Of a stretch of 64,000 bases of DNA, positions 8,432-17,267 are shown piece by piece (positions within the stretch are counted from its first letter, which is position 1; each line of letters opens with the position of its first letter). The notes below the pieces were generated by a model. It did not search any database, was not told where the DNA came from, and worked only from the letters and a program-made list of their open reading frames with translations. Made by a program: the position numbers and the translations under genes. Source of the DNA: JANNOG01 sp050329415 (GTDB taxonomy: Bacteria > Actinomycetota > Actinomycetes > Actinomycetales > JBBAYJ01); NCBI GenBank assembly GCA_050329415.1, contig JBHJOS010000012.1:6649-70648 (forward strand), given 5' to 3'.

Positions 8432-9808
8432 TCACAGCCCCTTGACCGCCGCCAGGACCTTGGTCAGCGACTCCTTGGCATCGCCGAACAGCAGCGAGGT
8501 CCTCGCGTCGTACAGCAGCTCGTTGTCGACCCCGGCGAAGCCCGGCCGCATCGATCGCTTGAGGAACACCACCTGGTGGGCCTGGGCGACGTCGATGATC
8601 GGCATCCCGTAGATCGGGGCCGACGGGTCGGTCTTGGCCGCCGGGTTCACCACGTCGTTGGCACCGACCACGAGGGCGACATCCGTCGTCGGCAGGTCGC
8701 TGGCGACCTCGTCGGCGTCGCGCAGGGCCTCGTAGGGCACGTCCGCCTCGGCGAGCAGGACGTTCATGTGCCCGGGCATCCGGCCGGCGACCGGGTGGAT
8801 CGCGTACACCACCTGGGTGCCGCGCGCCTCCAGCGCCTGGGCCAGCTCGCGGACCACGTGCTGGGCCTGGGCGACCGCGAGCCCGTACCCCGGCACGACG
8901 ACGACCTTGGTCGCGTACCCCAAGAGGATGGCGACGTCATCCGGCGAGACCGACCGCACCGGCCGGTCCGAGACTGCCGTCGAGCCGGCGGTCGAGCCTC
9001 CGGCCAGGGCCCCGAACAGGGTTCCCGACACCGACCGGCCCATGGCGGCCGCCATCAACCGGGTGAGGATCGTCCCGCTCGCCCCCACCAGAGTGCCCGC
9101 CACCAGCAGCAGGGTGTTGCCGAGGACGAACCCGCCGGCCGCCACCGTCAGCCCGGTGAAGGCGTTGAGCAGCGAGATGACGATCGGCACGTCCGCCCCG
9201 CCGACGGGCAGGACGAGCAGCACCCCGGCGGCCAGCCCGACGACCGTCAGTGCGATCCCGGCCGGCACGGAGCCCACGGCAACCACGGCCGCGCCCAGCC
9301 CGACGCCGCCCGCCAGCGCCCCGATCCCCAGCCACCGCGCACCCGGGAGGATCACCGGCCGGGTGGTCATGATCTCCTGGAGCTTGAGGAACGTGACCCC
9401 GGACCCGGCGAACGACACCGCGCCGACGAAGACCGTGAACGCGGTGGCGAGCAGCACTGCGACCCCGGCCTCGACCTCCGCGAGCTCGATGAGCGCGACA
9501 AGTGCCGCGGCGCCGCCGCCGACCCCGTTGAACAGGGCGACGAGCTGCGGCATGCCGGTCATGGGCACTCGCCGGGCCGCCGGCACCGCCACAGCGGCCC
9601 CGACCACCATGGCCGCGAGGATCGGCACCAGGTTGTCGAGGTCGGTCGACAGGAACACGACGACCAGCGCGAGGAGTGCGCCGAAGGCCCCCACGAGGTT
9701 GCCACGCCGGGCGGTCCGGGGTGACGACAGGCCCTTGAGGGCGAGGATGAAGCAGACGGCGGCGCCGAGGTAGAGGACCTCGACCCCCCACTCGGGCAGG
9801 AGGCTCAT
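8432..9808 (-). CDS. pntB: NAD(P) transhydrogenase beta subunit
   Basis: A 458-residue membrane protein. The first ~270 residues are a series of hydrophobic helices (proton channel, domain II). The C-terminus is the NADP(H)-binding domain III, with VVVPGYGLAVAQAQH, a modified nucleotide-binding loop, and GANDVVNPAA. With the alpha parts it couples hydride transfer between NADH and NADP+ to proton movement across the membrane, supplying NADPH. The ATG at 9808 overlaps the pntA2 stop (ATGA). The length matches PntB (about 460). Confidence 0.96.
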   Translation of the reverse strand: MSLLPEWGVEVLYLGAAVCFILALKGLSSPRTARRGNLVGAFGALLALVVVFLSTDLDNLVPILAAMVVGAAVAVPAARRVPMTGMPQLVALFNGVGGGAAALVALIELAEVEAGVAVLLATAFTVFVGAVSFAGSGVTFLKLQEIMTTRPVILPGARWLGIGALAGGVGLGAAVVAVGSVPAGIALTVVGLAAGVLLVLPVGGADVPIVISLLNAFTGLTVAAGGFVLGNTLLLVAGTLVGASGTILTRLMAAAMGRSVSGTLFGALAGGSTAGSTAVSDRPVRSVSPDDVAILLGYATKVVVVPGYGLAVAQAQHVVRELAQALEARGTQVVYAIHPVAGRMPGHMNVLLAEADVPYEALRDADEVASDLPTTDVALVVGANDVVNPAAKTDPSAPIYGMPIIDVAQAHQVVFLKRSMRPGFAGVDNELLYDARTSLLFGDAKESLTKVLAAVKGL

Positions 9809-10143
9809 CGGCGGCCGCCCGCCCGGTCCTCGCCGACGGCCCGGCCGGGCCGCGTCGGCCGCGACCTCGAGCCCGGCCGGAACATCTCGAGCATCCGGTC
9901 CGTCACGACGAACCCGCCGACGAGGTTCGCCGTGGCCAGCGCGACCGCCACCGATCCGACGACGACCACCACGGGGGACTCCGCGTGACCGGTCACGAGG
10001 ATCGCCCCGACCAGGATGATCCCGTGGATCGCGTTGGCACCCGACATCAGCGGGGTGTGCAGCGTCGTCGAGACCTTGGACACGACCTCGAAGCCGACGA
10101 AGACCGACAGCACGAAGATCGACAGGAGTGTCACGCCGTCCAT
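9805..10143 (-). CDS. pntAB: NAD(P) transhydrogenase alpha subunit part 2 (membrane)
   Basis: About 112 residues with three hydrophobic segments, equal to the C-terminal membrane part of E. coli PntA that is a separate gene in many bacteria. Conserved pieces are FVGFEVVSKVSTTLHTPLMS and NAIHGIILVGA. The C-terminal tail is Arg-rich and variable. The ATG at 10143 overlaps the pntAA stop; a GTG one codon upstream (10146) is equally possible. It overlaps pntB by ATGA. Confidence 0.94.
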   Translation of the reverse strand: MDGVTLLSIFVLSVFVGFEVVSKVSTTLHTPLMSGANAIHGIILVGAILVTGHAESPVVVVVGSVAVALATANLVGGFVVTDRMLEMFRPGSRSRPTRPGRAVGEDRAGGRR

Positions 10144-11339
10144 CACGCCCGCCCTTCGCCGGTGCCGCCCGTGCCGCTGCCCGTGTCCGGCGCCAGCAGT
10201 CGCGCCGTGGCCGCGTGCCGCACCTCGCCCGAGTGTGTCAGGCAGGCCCCGGCGACCACCTCGTCGTCGAGGTCCAGGCGCACCTCGCCGTCCGCGGTCA
10301 CCAGCCCCAGCAGTGCCGTCACGTTCCCGCTGAACAGGCGGGAGGCGTCGACCGGCACGCCGCTCGGCGCGTCCGCCATGCCCACCAGGCGCACCGTGCC
10401 CCCGGTCACCGCCACGTCCCTCTCCGAGCCCGCGACGACCCCCTCGACGTTGCCGCCGGACTCCGCGGCCAGGTCGACGACGACGCTGCCGGGCCGCATC
10501 CCGGCGACCATGGCGGCGGTGACGAGCAGCGGCGCCCGCCGTCCCGGCACCGCGGCGGTGGTGATCAGCGCGTCGGCGGCGGCCACGTGCGGGGCGAGCA
10601 GCTCGCGCTGGCGGGCCGCCCGCCCCTCGGTCATCTCGCGCGCGTACCCGCCGGCGCCTTCCAGCGCGTCGAGGTCCAGGTCCACGAACGTCGCCCCGAC
10701 CGACCGGACCTCGTCGGCGCTGGCCGCGCGGACGTCGTAGGCGCTCACCACCGCACCCAGTCGCCTCGCCGTCGCGATCGCCTGCAACCCCGCGACCCCC
10801 GCCCCCAGCACGAGCACCCGCGCCGGCGGCACCGTCCCGGCCGCCGTCATGGCCAGCGGGAGAAACCGCGGCAGGTGCGTCGCCGCGAGGAGCGCTGCGC
10901 GATAGCCCGCGACGAATGCCTGGGAGGTGAGGGCGTCCATGCTCTGCGCCCGCGAGATCCGGGGCACCAGCTCCAGCGCCAGCGCCGTCACCCCGCTGGC
11001 CGCCAGCGCCCGGACCTCGGCCAGCTGGGTCGCGGGGGAGCAGAACCCCACCGTGACCGCCCCCGGGCGCAACCCGGCGATCGGTTCCCAGGTGAGCGGC
11101 CGGACGTGGGCGAGTACGTCGACGGCGGAGAGGTCGATCTCGGGCACGACGGTCGCACCCGCCTCCCGGTACGCCTCGTCCGCGGCGTCGGGAGACATCG
11201 CCAGGCCCGCGGCACCGGCCCCCGCCTGGACGGTGACCGCCAGCCCTGCCGCGGTCAGTGTGGCGACGGAGGAGGGGACCAGGGCGACCCGCCGCTCGCC
11301 CGGCGCCGTCTCGGCGAGGACGGCGACCGTCGCGGGCAT
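10143..11339 (-). CDS. pntAA: NAD(P) transhydrogenase alpha subunit part 1 (NAD-binding)
   Basis: A 398-residue soluble domain I of proton-translocating transhydrogenase, with the alanine dehydrogenase/PNT fold. The N-terminal half has GERRVALVPSSV; the Rossmann segment is VLVLGAGVAGLQAIATARRLGA, and VDLAAESGGNVE is conserved at the NAD site. The ATG at 11339 is preceded by TACGGT and 6 nt, a leaderless promoter arrangement, and this is the first gene of a tightly overlapping pntAA-pntAB-pntB operon. An ATG-less extension upstream is rejected because it would cross that promoter. Confidence 0.95.
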   Translation of the reverse strand: MPATVAVLAETAPGERRVALVPSSVATLTAAGLAVTVQAGAGAAGLAMSPDAADEAYREAGATVVPEIDLSAVDVLAHVRPLTWEPIAGLRPGAVTVGFCSPATQLAEVRALAASGVTALALELVPRISRAQSMDALTSQAFVAGYRAALLAATHLPRFLPLAMTAAGTVPPARVLVLGAGVAGLQAIATARRLGAVVSAYDVRAASADEVRSVGATFVDLDLDALEGAGGYAREMTEGRAARQRELLAPHVAAADALITTAAVPGRRAPLLVTAAMVAGMRPGSVVVDLAAESGGNVEGVVAGSERDVAVTGGTVRLVGMADAPSGVPVDASRLFSGNVTALLGLVTADGEVRLDLDDEVVAGACLTHSGEVRHAATARLLAPDTGSGTGGTGEGRA

Positions 11340-11403
11340 GAGGTGACCGTAGCGGTCCGCGGAGCGGGAACCGGCCACGCGGCGGCCGGACCCGGACTCG
11401 CCC

Positions 11404-12294
11404 TCAGATCGCGGCCAGCAGCCGGACGATCGTCCGCCGCCCGGTCCGGGCCAGCCCCGGGTTCGACTCTCGGTAGTACCAGGCCAGCCCGAGGGCCTGC
11501 ACGAGCGCCCACGCCATGCCGCGGCCCCACTCCACGTCGCCGCACCCCAGGCCGCGCCGGAGCCGCTCGCGCGGCCCGGCGTCCAGCAGGTGCCAGGCGG
11601 AGACCAGGTCGAGGGCGGGGTCGGCCGGGCCGAAGCCTCCGCCGTCCAGCACCCCGGCCAGCCGGCCGTCCCGGACCAGCACGTTGCCGGGGACCAGGTC
11701 GCTGTGGCACATGGCGTCCCGGTCGGGACGGGGGAGGGTGCGCAGCGACGTCCACAGGTCGCGGGACCGGGGGACGTCGAGCAGGCCCTCGCTGCGCCCC
11801 AGGCACTCCTCGACCCAGTCGTCGTGCGTCGTGAGGTCGCCCCCGCGACCGCGGCCGGCGAACCGGCGGCCGCGGGTGTCCATCGCCCGGAGATTCGTCA
11901 GCAGCAGTGCCAGGTCGTCGGCGAAGGCGTCGGAGCCCCCGGGGTCCTCGACCGTGGCATCCCGGCCGGGCAGCCAGGTCTGCACCGCCCACGGCAAGGG
12001 GTAGCCGTGTCCCGGCTCGCCGAGGGCGACCGGCACCGGCGCGGGGAACGGGCAGCCCGCGGCGAGCTCCCGGCAGGCGGCGGCCTCGGACTCGAGCCAC
12101 CGCCGCACCGCTCCCGGATCCTCCGCGCGCAGCGGCAGCCGCACGGACAGGTCCTCCCCGAGCCGGAACACGGCGTTGACCGTCCCGTCCCCGGCGACCC
12201 GCCGCAAAGGCCGGTCGGCCCACGCCGGGAACTGGTCGGCCACGAGGGCGGTCACGGTGGCGTCGCGGATGTCCAGCTGATCGGGGTGCATCAT
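11404..12294 (-). CDS. Aminoglycoside/macrolide-type phosphotransferase
   Basis: A 296-residue APH-family kinase. The N-lobe has DGTVNAVFRLGEDLSVRLP; the C-lobe has the Brenner motif CHSDLVPGNVLV (catalytic Asp, Mg-binding Asn) and then VLDGGGFGPADPALDL in place of the usual DFG-like segment. APH proteins phosphorylate aminoglycosides, macrolides or cellular small molecules. Nothing here shows which, so a resistance role should not be assumed. Two ATGs lie in tandem (12294, 12291); CAGACT sits 8 nt upstream. It is divergent from the XdhC-like gene, only 33 bp apart. Confidence 0.88.
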   Translation of the reverse strand: MMHPDQLDIRDATVTALVADQFPAWADRPLRRVAGDGTVNAVFRLGEDLSVRLPLRAEDPGAVRRWLESEAAACRELAAGCPFPAPVPVALGEPGHGYPLPWAVQTWLPGRDATVEDPGGSDAFADDLALLLTNLRAMDTRGRRFAGRGRGGDLTTHDDWVEECLGRSEGLLDVPRSRDLWTSLRTLPRPDRDAMCHSDLVPGNVLVRDGRLAGVLDGGGFGPADPALDLVSAWHLLDAGPRERLRRGLGCGDVEWGRGMAWALVQALGLAWYYRESNPGLARTGRRTIVRLLAAI

Positions 12295-12327
12295 CGGGGA
12301 CGAGTCTGGCGGAGAACGGGAGGCGGC

Positions 12328-12921
12328 ATGGGCGACGGGACCCAGCGGGCGGCGGAATGCGAGGTCGCGCACGGGCACGACGAGGCGGGTCCCGGACCGG
12401 TCGGTGCCGGGGGCGACCGAGTGGTCGTGGCGGTCTACGCCGGGGCGGTGGCCGGGGCACTGCTGAGGATCGCTGCGGAGTGCGGGTTCCGCACGGTCCT
12501 CGTCGAGCCCGACGCCTCGCTGCCGGCACCGGACGGCCTGCCGACTGCCACCGTCCGGGTCGCCGCGGTGCCGGAGGCGTCGAGCGACCTGCTGGACCGC
12601 GCGGACGTGGTGGTCTGCGACCACCACCGGGACGACCTCGGCGTCCCTCTGCGGGACGCGCTGGCCTCGCCGGCGCGCTGGGTCGGGATCATGGGCAGCC
12701 CCCGGCACGAGCCGCCACACGTCCCCGCGCTCGCCGCGCTGGGCGTCCCGCCCGAGGAGATCGCCCGCGTGCACCGGCCCATCGGCCTGGACATCGGGTC
12801 CCGGACCCCGGCCGAGATCGCGGTGTCGACCCTGGCGGGTCTGCTCGCCGACCGCAACGGGCGTCCGGGCGGGCCGTACCGGGCGCCTGTGGGGGACCGG
12901 GAGCCGGAGCGCGCGACGTGA
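12328..12921 (+). CDS. XdhC-like C-terminal domain protein (molybdenum hydroxylase maturation)
   Basis: A 197-residue protein equal to the Rossmann half of XdhC/CoxF: WVGIMGSPRHE and RVHRPIGLDIGSRTPAEIAV are the family signature. The N-terminal XdhC_CoxI cysteine-containing domain that holds the cofactor in full-length proteins is missing; instead there is a short low-complexity stretch. XdhC proteins insert the sulfurated molybdopterin cofactor into xanthine-dehydrogenase-type enzymes. A service role for the cox enzyme 8 kb away is plausible inference. The ATG at 12328 follows GGGAGG. Its stop overlaps the next gene (GTGA). Confidence 0.85.
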   Translation: MGDGTQRAAECEVAHGHDEAGPGPVGAGGDRVVVAVYAGAVAGALLRIAAECGFRTVLVEPDASLPAPDGLPTATVRVAAVPEASSDLLDRADVVVCDHHRDDLGVPLRDALASPARWVGIMGSPRHEPPHVPALAALGVPPEEIARVHRPIGLDIGSRTPAEIAVSTLAGLLADRNGRPGGPYRAPVGDREPERAT

Positions 12922-13301
12922 CTCACCCGGTGATGTACGACGACGACGATCCCCTGCTCGCCCGGGTGCGCGGGATCTGCCTCCCCCTGCCGGAGACCTT
13001 CGAGAAGGTGTCGCACGGCCGGCCGACGTTCTGGGCGGGGAAGCGCACCTACGCCTGCTACGGGGTGCAGGGTTTCGGCGACACCCGGCTGATCGTGCGC
13101 CCCGCCGACCCCGAGCGGGAGGCCCTGGCCGCGGATCCCCGGTTCTCGGTGCCGCCGTACTGGGGTCCGAGCGGGTGGCTGGCGCTCGACCTCGCCGAGC
13201 ATCCCGGCCTCGACGGGGACTGGACCGAGGTCGGCGAGATCGTCGAGGACTCCTACCGGCGGGTGGCCCTCAAGCGGATGCTCGTGGCTCTCGGCGACTG
13301 A
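12918..13301 (+). CDS. MmcQ/YjbR family protein
   Basis: A 127-residue protein of the YjbR/MmcQ fold (double-wing DNA-binding-like, function unclear). The family pattern LPLPETFEKVSHGRPTFW is near the N-terminus, PYWGPSGWLALDL in the middle and SYRRVALKRML at the end. The GTG at 12918 overlaps the XdhC-like stop; an internal ATG at 12933 would remove five residues. It is probably co-transcribed with the XdhC-like gene. Confidence 0.9.
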   Translation: MTHPVMYDDDDPLLARVRGICLPLPETFEKVSHGRPTFWAGKRTYACYGVQGFGDTRLIVRPADPEREALAADPRFSVPPYWGPSGWLALDLAEHPGLDGDWTEVGEIVEDSYRRVALKRMLVALGD

Positions 13302-13340
13302 CCGGGGTCCCGGGAACGCGGCGCGCGTAGCCTGCGGGGC

Positions 13341-14255
13341 GTGAGGGTCGACGCGCACGCCGACCTCGAGGCGGTGCTCCGTCGGCGCCGCAGTCGCCAC
13401 GTCACGCGCCGGAACCTGCCGCTGACCCGGCTGGCCTTGCGGCTGCTCGCCGGGTCCCGGCCGGTCACCGGCACCTCGGTCACGGTGCACCCCGACGGTC
13501 CGCGGCAGCTGCGGCAGATCCGTCGCAACGGGTCGACGAGCGACGCCGCGATCCTGTGGATCCACGGCGGCGGCTACGTCCTCGGCTCCCCGAGGCAGGA
13601 CGACCACCACGTCTCGCGGCTCGTCCGGGACCTCGACGTCGTGGCGGTGTCCGCGCACTACCGGCTGGCGCCCGCGCATCCGTTCCCCGCCGCGCTCGAC
13701 GACTGCCACGCGGCGTGGCGATGGGTGCAGGAGCGGGCCGGCGACCTCTGCGTCGACCCGGCCCGGGTGGTCGTCGCCGGGGCGAGCGCCGGGGGCGGCC
13801 TCGCGGCGGCCCTGGTGCAGCGGATCCGCGACGAGGGCGGGCGGCAGCCCCTGGCCCAGCTCCTCGTCTACCCGATGCTCGACGACCGGACCGCGGCCCG
13901 CCGGGAGCTCGACGACCGGTTCCCGGAGTGGACCAACCGCAGCAACCTCACCGGCTGGTCCGCCTACCTGGGCCGGGAGCCCGGGGTCGATCCGCTGCCC
14001 GAGTACGCCGCGCCGGGGCGGCGGGCGGACCTCTCGGGCCTGCCGCCGGCGTGGATCGGGGTGGGCACGCTCGACCTCTTCCACGACGAGGACGTCGACT
14101 ACGCCCGCCGGCTGACGGCGGCCGGGGTGCCGACGACGCTCGACGTCGTGCCGGGTGCCTTCCACGGGTTCGACGGCAGTGTGCCCGACGCGCTGGTGTC
14201 GCAGGCGTTCGAGCGCCGGCGCAACACGTGGCTGCGGGCGGTCCTGGCCCGGTGA
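13341..14255 (+). CDS. HSL-type alpha/beta hydrolase (esterase/lipase)
   Basis: A 304-residue carboxylesterase of the hormone-sensitive-lipase group. HGGGYVLGSP (about residues 74-83) forms the oxyanion hole and GASAGGG (about 148-154) carries the nucleophile Ser. The acid is in DLFHDEDVDY and the catalytic His in GAFHGFDG. The GTG at 13341 lies 7 nt after TAGCCT (13328-13333), which fits a leaderless transcript. Cytoplasmic, no signal peptide. The substrate is unknown; short-chain esters are usual for the family. Confidence 0.92.
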   Translation: MRVDAHADLEAVLRRRRSRHVTRRNLPLTRLALRLLAGSRPVTGTSVTVHPDGPRQLRQIRRNGSTSDAAILWIHGGGYVLGSPRQDDHHVSRLVRDLDVVAVSAHYRLAPAHPFPAALDDCHAAWRWVQERAGDLCVDPARVVVAGASAGGGLAAALVQRIRDEGGRQPLAQLLVYPMLDDRTAARRELDDRFPEWTNRSNLTGWSAYLGREPGVDPLPEYAAPGRRADLSGLPPAWIGVGTLDLFHDEDVDYARRLTAAGVPTTLDVVPGAFHGFDGSVPDALVSQAFERRRNTWLRAVLAR

Positions 14256-14347
14256 TCGGGTCGGGCACCTGTGGACAGCCGGTGTTCTCGTCCACAGGAC
14301 GACCGGTCGGGCGATCTCGTGGCGGCGTGGCGTCCTAGCGTTCGGAC

Positions 14348-16027
14348 ATGGACTCCGAGCTGGACCTGACGGCGGTGTTGGCGGGCGTGAGCACCGCCCT
14401 CGCGCCGTTGCGGGCGCTGCTCGGGGACGAGTCCTGGCGGGTGCCCGAGGCCGACCTGGTGGCCGGGCTCGGCGCCGTCGCCCGGGCGAGGGGCGCGCTG
14501 GAGGCGGCGCACCTGGCGATCCTGCGCGAGGTCGACGCCCGCGGTGTCACCGGGTCGGTCGGCTCGTCGCCGCTGGCCTCGACGGCCGAGCGGCTGGTGC
14601 GGGAGACGACCGGGGCGACACCCGCCGCGGCCCGCCGGGACGTGGCGGCGGCCCGGGCCACGGCGCCGGGTGAAGTGCTGGCTCCGTTCCTCGATCGGCT
14701 CGCCGAGGGGCGGGTGACGCGGGGGCACGTCGATGTCGCGGTCCGGTGCCTCGATCGCCTGCCGGACCACCTGACCGGCAAGGAGGGGGCGCGGCGAATC
14801 GTGCGCGACTTCCTCCTTACCGTCGACGACTCCGCCGCCGACGCCCGGACGCTGGACCGCTACGCCCGCCAGGTCCTCGCCCGGCTGGCCGACCAGGGCG
14901 AGGGCGCCCGCGACCCCGACGCCGAGCAGCGGCGCTTCCTGGACTTCGCCACCGATGCCACCGGCATGCTCGTGGGCCAGTTCCAGCTGGACCCGGTCGC
15001 GGGGGCGGCGTTCCGGGCGGCGATTGCGGCGCAGTCCGCGCCGCAACCCGCTGTCGACCACGAGGGTCGCCCGCAGCGCGATCCGCGCACTCCCCGGCAG
15101 CGGCGCGCGGACGCGCTGACCACCCTGGTCGAGCAGGCGGCGGGGGTCGCCGTGCCCCGCCGGGGCGAGCGGCCGCGAGTCGTCGTCCACGCGACACCGG
15201 AACAGCTGGCAGGGGCAGGCGGTGCCGGGAGCGCCACCACCGAGGTGGGCGAGGTCCTGCCGTCGTGGGTCACCGGTCGCCTCGCGTGCGACGCGGTCCT
15301 CCAGCGGGTGGTCGAGGACTCGGACCGCCCCTCGCTCGGTCCGCTCGAGGTCGGCCGAGAGCACCGGCTCGTCACCCTGGCGCAGCGCCGGGCGCTGGCC
15401 GCCCGCGACCGCGGGTGCGTGATCTGCGAGGCCGAGCCCGACTGGTGCGACGCCCACCACGTGGTGCCGTGGGCGCAGGGGGGCGCCACCGACCTGCAGA
15501 ATCTCGTGCTGCTGTGCCCGTCGCACCACACCGCGGTTCACGCCGGCAGCTGGCGCCTCGATCGCGACGACGGCGGCGCGCTCACCATGATTCCGCCGAC
15601 CTGGGTGGACCCCCTGCGGCGGCCCCGACGCCCGGTGCAGCACGTCGTCGCCGACGCCGTCATGGAGATGACGTCGTGGACGCGCGAGCCCGTGGGTGTC
15701 CTCGACGGGGTGACGGCCGCCTCCTGTCCCGGGCCGCGCCCGGCGAGAGCGCCCGGGTGCGGTGATTCTCGTCCGGTCAGTGCGCCGAGCGCGGCAGCTC
15801 GTCGGCTGTCATCCGGAAAGGATGCTGCGGATGGCAACGAACGCCATGAACATGGTGTACAGCGCCAGATTCAACACGCCCAGATACCCGAGACACAGGC
15901 CGATGATGGAGTGAACATGGCCGACCTTCTGCCGATACTGAGCCAGGGTGAAGCCGACGTGTCCCAGGACGACTGCAGCAACGGTGAATGGTGCCGTCCA
16001 CCAGCCGAGGAACAGCCATACCCATAG
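14348..16027 (+). CDS. DUF222/HNH endonuclease-type protein with abnormal C-terminal extension
   Basis: The N-terminal ~330 residues are a DUF222 (13E12 repeat) helical domain. An HNH nuclease domain follows with DRGCVICEAEPDWCDAHHVV and LCPSHHTAVH, keeping the zinc cysteines and catalytic histidines. Such genes occur in many copies in actinobacteria; their role is unclear. The start is ATG 14348, 6 nt after TAGCGT. Oddity: after about nt 15770 the frame has no stop and runs to 16027 through the antisense of the DUF4190 gene, adding some 85 low-complexity residues not typical of the family. A lost stop or a small frameshift near 15700-15800 is likely. Confidence 0.85.
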   Translation: MDSELDLTAVLAGVSTALAPLRALLGDESWRVPEADLVAGLGAVARARGALEAAHLAILREVDARGVTGSVGSSPLASTAERLVRETTGATPAAARRDVAAARATAPGEVLAPFLDRLAEGRVTRGHVDVAVRCLDRLPDHLTGKEGARRIVRDFLLTVDDSAADARTLDRYARQVLARLADQGEGARDPDAEQRRFLDFATDATGMLVGQFQLDPVAGAAFRAAIAAQSAPQPAVDHEGRPQRDPRTPRQRRADALTTLVEQAAGVAVPRRGERPRVVVHATPEQLAGAGGAGSATTEVGEVLPSWVTGRLACDAVLQRVVEDSDRPSLGPLEVGREHRLVTLAQRRALAARDRGCVICEAEPDWCDAHHVVPWAQGGATDLQNLVLLCPSHHTAVHAGSWRLDRDDGGALTMIPPTWVDPLRRPRRPVQHVVADAVMEMTSWTREPVGVLDGVTAASCPGPRPARAPGCGDSRPVSAPSAAARRLSSGKDAADGNERHEHGVQRQIQHAQIPETQADDGVNMADLLPILSQGEADVSQDDCSNGEWCRPPAEEQPYP

Positions 16028-16117
16028 TCCACCGAAGAAGAAGCTGACGAGCCCGGTGATCAAGGACCAAGTCGCAGGTGGGTTCGAGAGCCTGGCCACG
16101 TAAGGCATAGGCCGCAC
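15809..16117 (-). CDS. DUF4190 membrane protein, N-terminally shortened
   Basis: About 100 residues with two long hydrophobic segments and the DUF4190 pattern (ATWSLITGLVSFFFGGLWVW, then a second span ending MAFVAIRSILSG). The usual proline/glycine-rich N-terminal tail is still readable in frame upstream (PPPPSPPPGPPPGG) but is cut by a TGA at about 16190. The annotated start is GTG 16117, with ATG 16108 as an alternative. The local G+C is low (34 of 60 bases at 15841-15900), suggesting transfer or relaxed selection. It is fully antisense to the 3' extension of the HNH gene. Confidence 0.75.
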   Translation of the reverse strand: MRPMPYVARLSNPPATWSLITGLVSFFFGGLWVWLFLGWWTAPFTVAAVVLGHVGFTLAQYRQKVGHVHSIIGLCLGYLGVLNLALYTMFMAFVAIRSILSG

Positions 16118-16289
16118 GTCGTAGCCGCCGTGCCCGGGCCGGCCGCCCGGCGGCGGACCGGGCGGCGGACTGGGCGGCGGGGGTCACGCGATGCCTTCGA
16201 CTCTCATGTCTCACAGGACGATCGCCGAACGTGACCGCGATCCCCGTTCGAGGGACGCTACTCCTGCTCCGGCGCTCGGCTCCTGTCGG

Positions 16290-17267
16290 TCATCGCCCGC
16301 CCATCACGGTGAGCAGCTCGTACGCCACGTGCGACGCCGCCACCGCGGTGACCTGGGCGTGGTCGTACGCCGGTGCCACCTCGACGACGTCCGCGCCGAC
16401 CACGCGTGCTCCGGACAGTCCCCGCAGCGTCGCCAGCAGCTCACGGCTGGTCAGGCCGCCGGCCTCGGGCGTCCCGGTGCCCGGGGCGAACGCCGGGTCG
16501 AGGACGTCGATGTCGACGCTCACGTACACCGGCCGGTCGCCGACCCGGGACCGGACCAGCTCGACGACCCCCGCCGTGCCGAGGGTGTCGAACTCGGTCG
16601 CCGGCACGCACCGGAACCCGAGTGCGGCGTCGGCGGTGAGGTCCGACGCCCCGTACAGCGGGCCGCGGACCCCGACGTGGACGGCGGCCTCGCGGTCTAC
16701 CAGGCCTTCCTCGACGGCCCGGCGGAACGGGGTGCCGTGGGTGTACGCGGCGCCGAAGTAGGTGTCCCAGGTGTCGAGGTGGGCGTCGAAGTGAACGACC
16801 GCGACCGGGCCGTGCCGGGCGGCCACCGCACGCAGCAGCGGCAGCGCGATCGTGTGGTCCCCGCCCAGCACGACCAGTCGCCCAGCCCGGTCGAGCAGGT
16901 CCCGGGCACCGCGTTCGACGTCGGCGACGGCGGCTTCGATCGAGAACGGGTTGGCGGCGATGTCACCCGCATCGACCACCTGCGCCGCGGCGAACGGCTC
17001 GGCACCCTCGGGACCGGCGGCGGGGTTGAACGGGCGGAGCAGGCGGGACGCCTCGCGGATGTGCGCGGGGCCGAACCGTGCCCCCGGGCGGTAGGACACC
17101 CCGCCGTCGAACGGCACGCCGACGACCGCGAGGTCGACGTCGCCGACACCGGGCTCGTCGATCCGCGGCAGCCGGGCGAACGTCGCCGGCCCGGCGAACC
17201 GCGGCACCAGCGAGGCGTCGACCGGTCCGACCGGACCGCCTGGCGGACCCGAGCGGGGGACGCTCAC
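16290..17267 (-). CDS. Agmatinase/ureohydrolase family protein
   Basis: A 325-residue arginase-fold enzyme hydrolysing a guanidino group to urea. All manganese ligands are visible: GGDHT, FDAHLDTW and SVDIDVLDPAFAPG. Length and motifs fit agmatinase (SpeB) or guanidinobutyrase; the two cannot be separated by eye. The GTG start overlaps the stop of the upstream methyltransferase (GTGA), so both are expressed together. 172 bp lie between its stop and the DUF4190 GTG, with no further gene seen. Confidence 0.9.
   Translation of the reverse strand: MSVPRSGPPGGPVGPVDASLVPRFAGPATFARLPRIDEPGVGDVDLAVVGVPFDGGVSYRPGARFGPAHIREASRLLRPFNPAAGPEGAEPFAAAQVVDAGDIAANPFSIEAAVADVERGARDLLDRAGRLVVLGGDHTIALPLLRAVAARHGPVAVVHFDAHLDTWDTYFGAAYTHGTPFRRAVEEGLVDREAAVHVGVRGPLYGASDLTADAALGFRCVPATEFDTLGTAGVVELVRSRVGDRPVYVSVDIDVLDPAFAPGTGTPEAGGLTSRELLATLRGLSGARVVGADVVEVAPAYDHAQVTAVAASHVAYELLTVMGGR

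Noticed and set aside
11404..12294. Antibiotic resistance gene
   Set aside because: The APH fold alone does not show drug specificity; APH-like kinases are common in soil actinobacteria.
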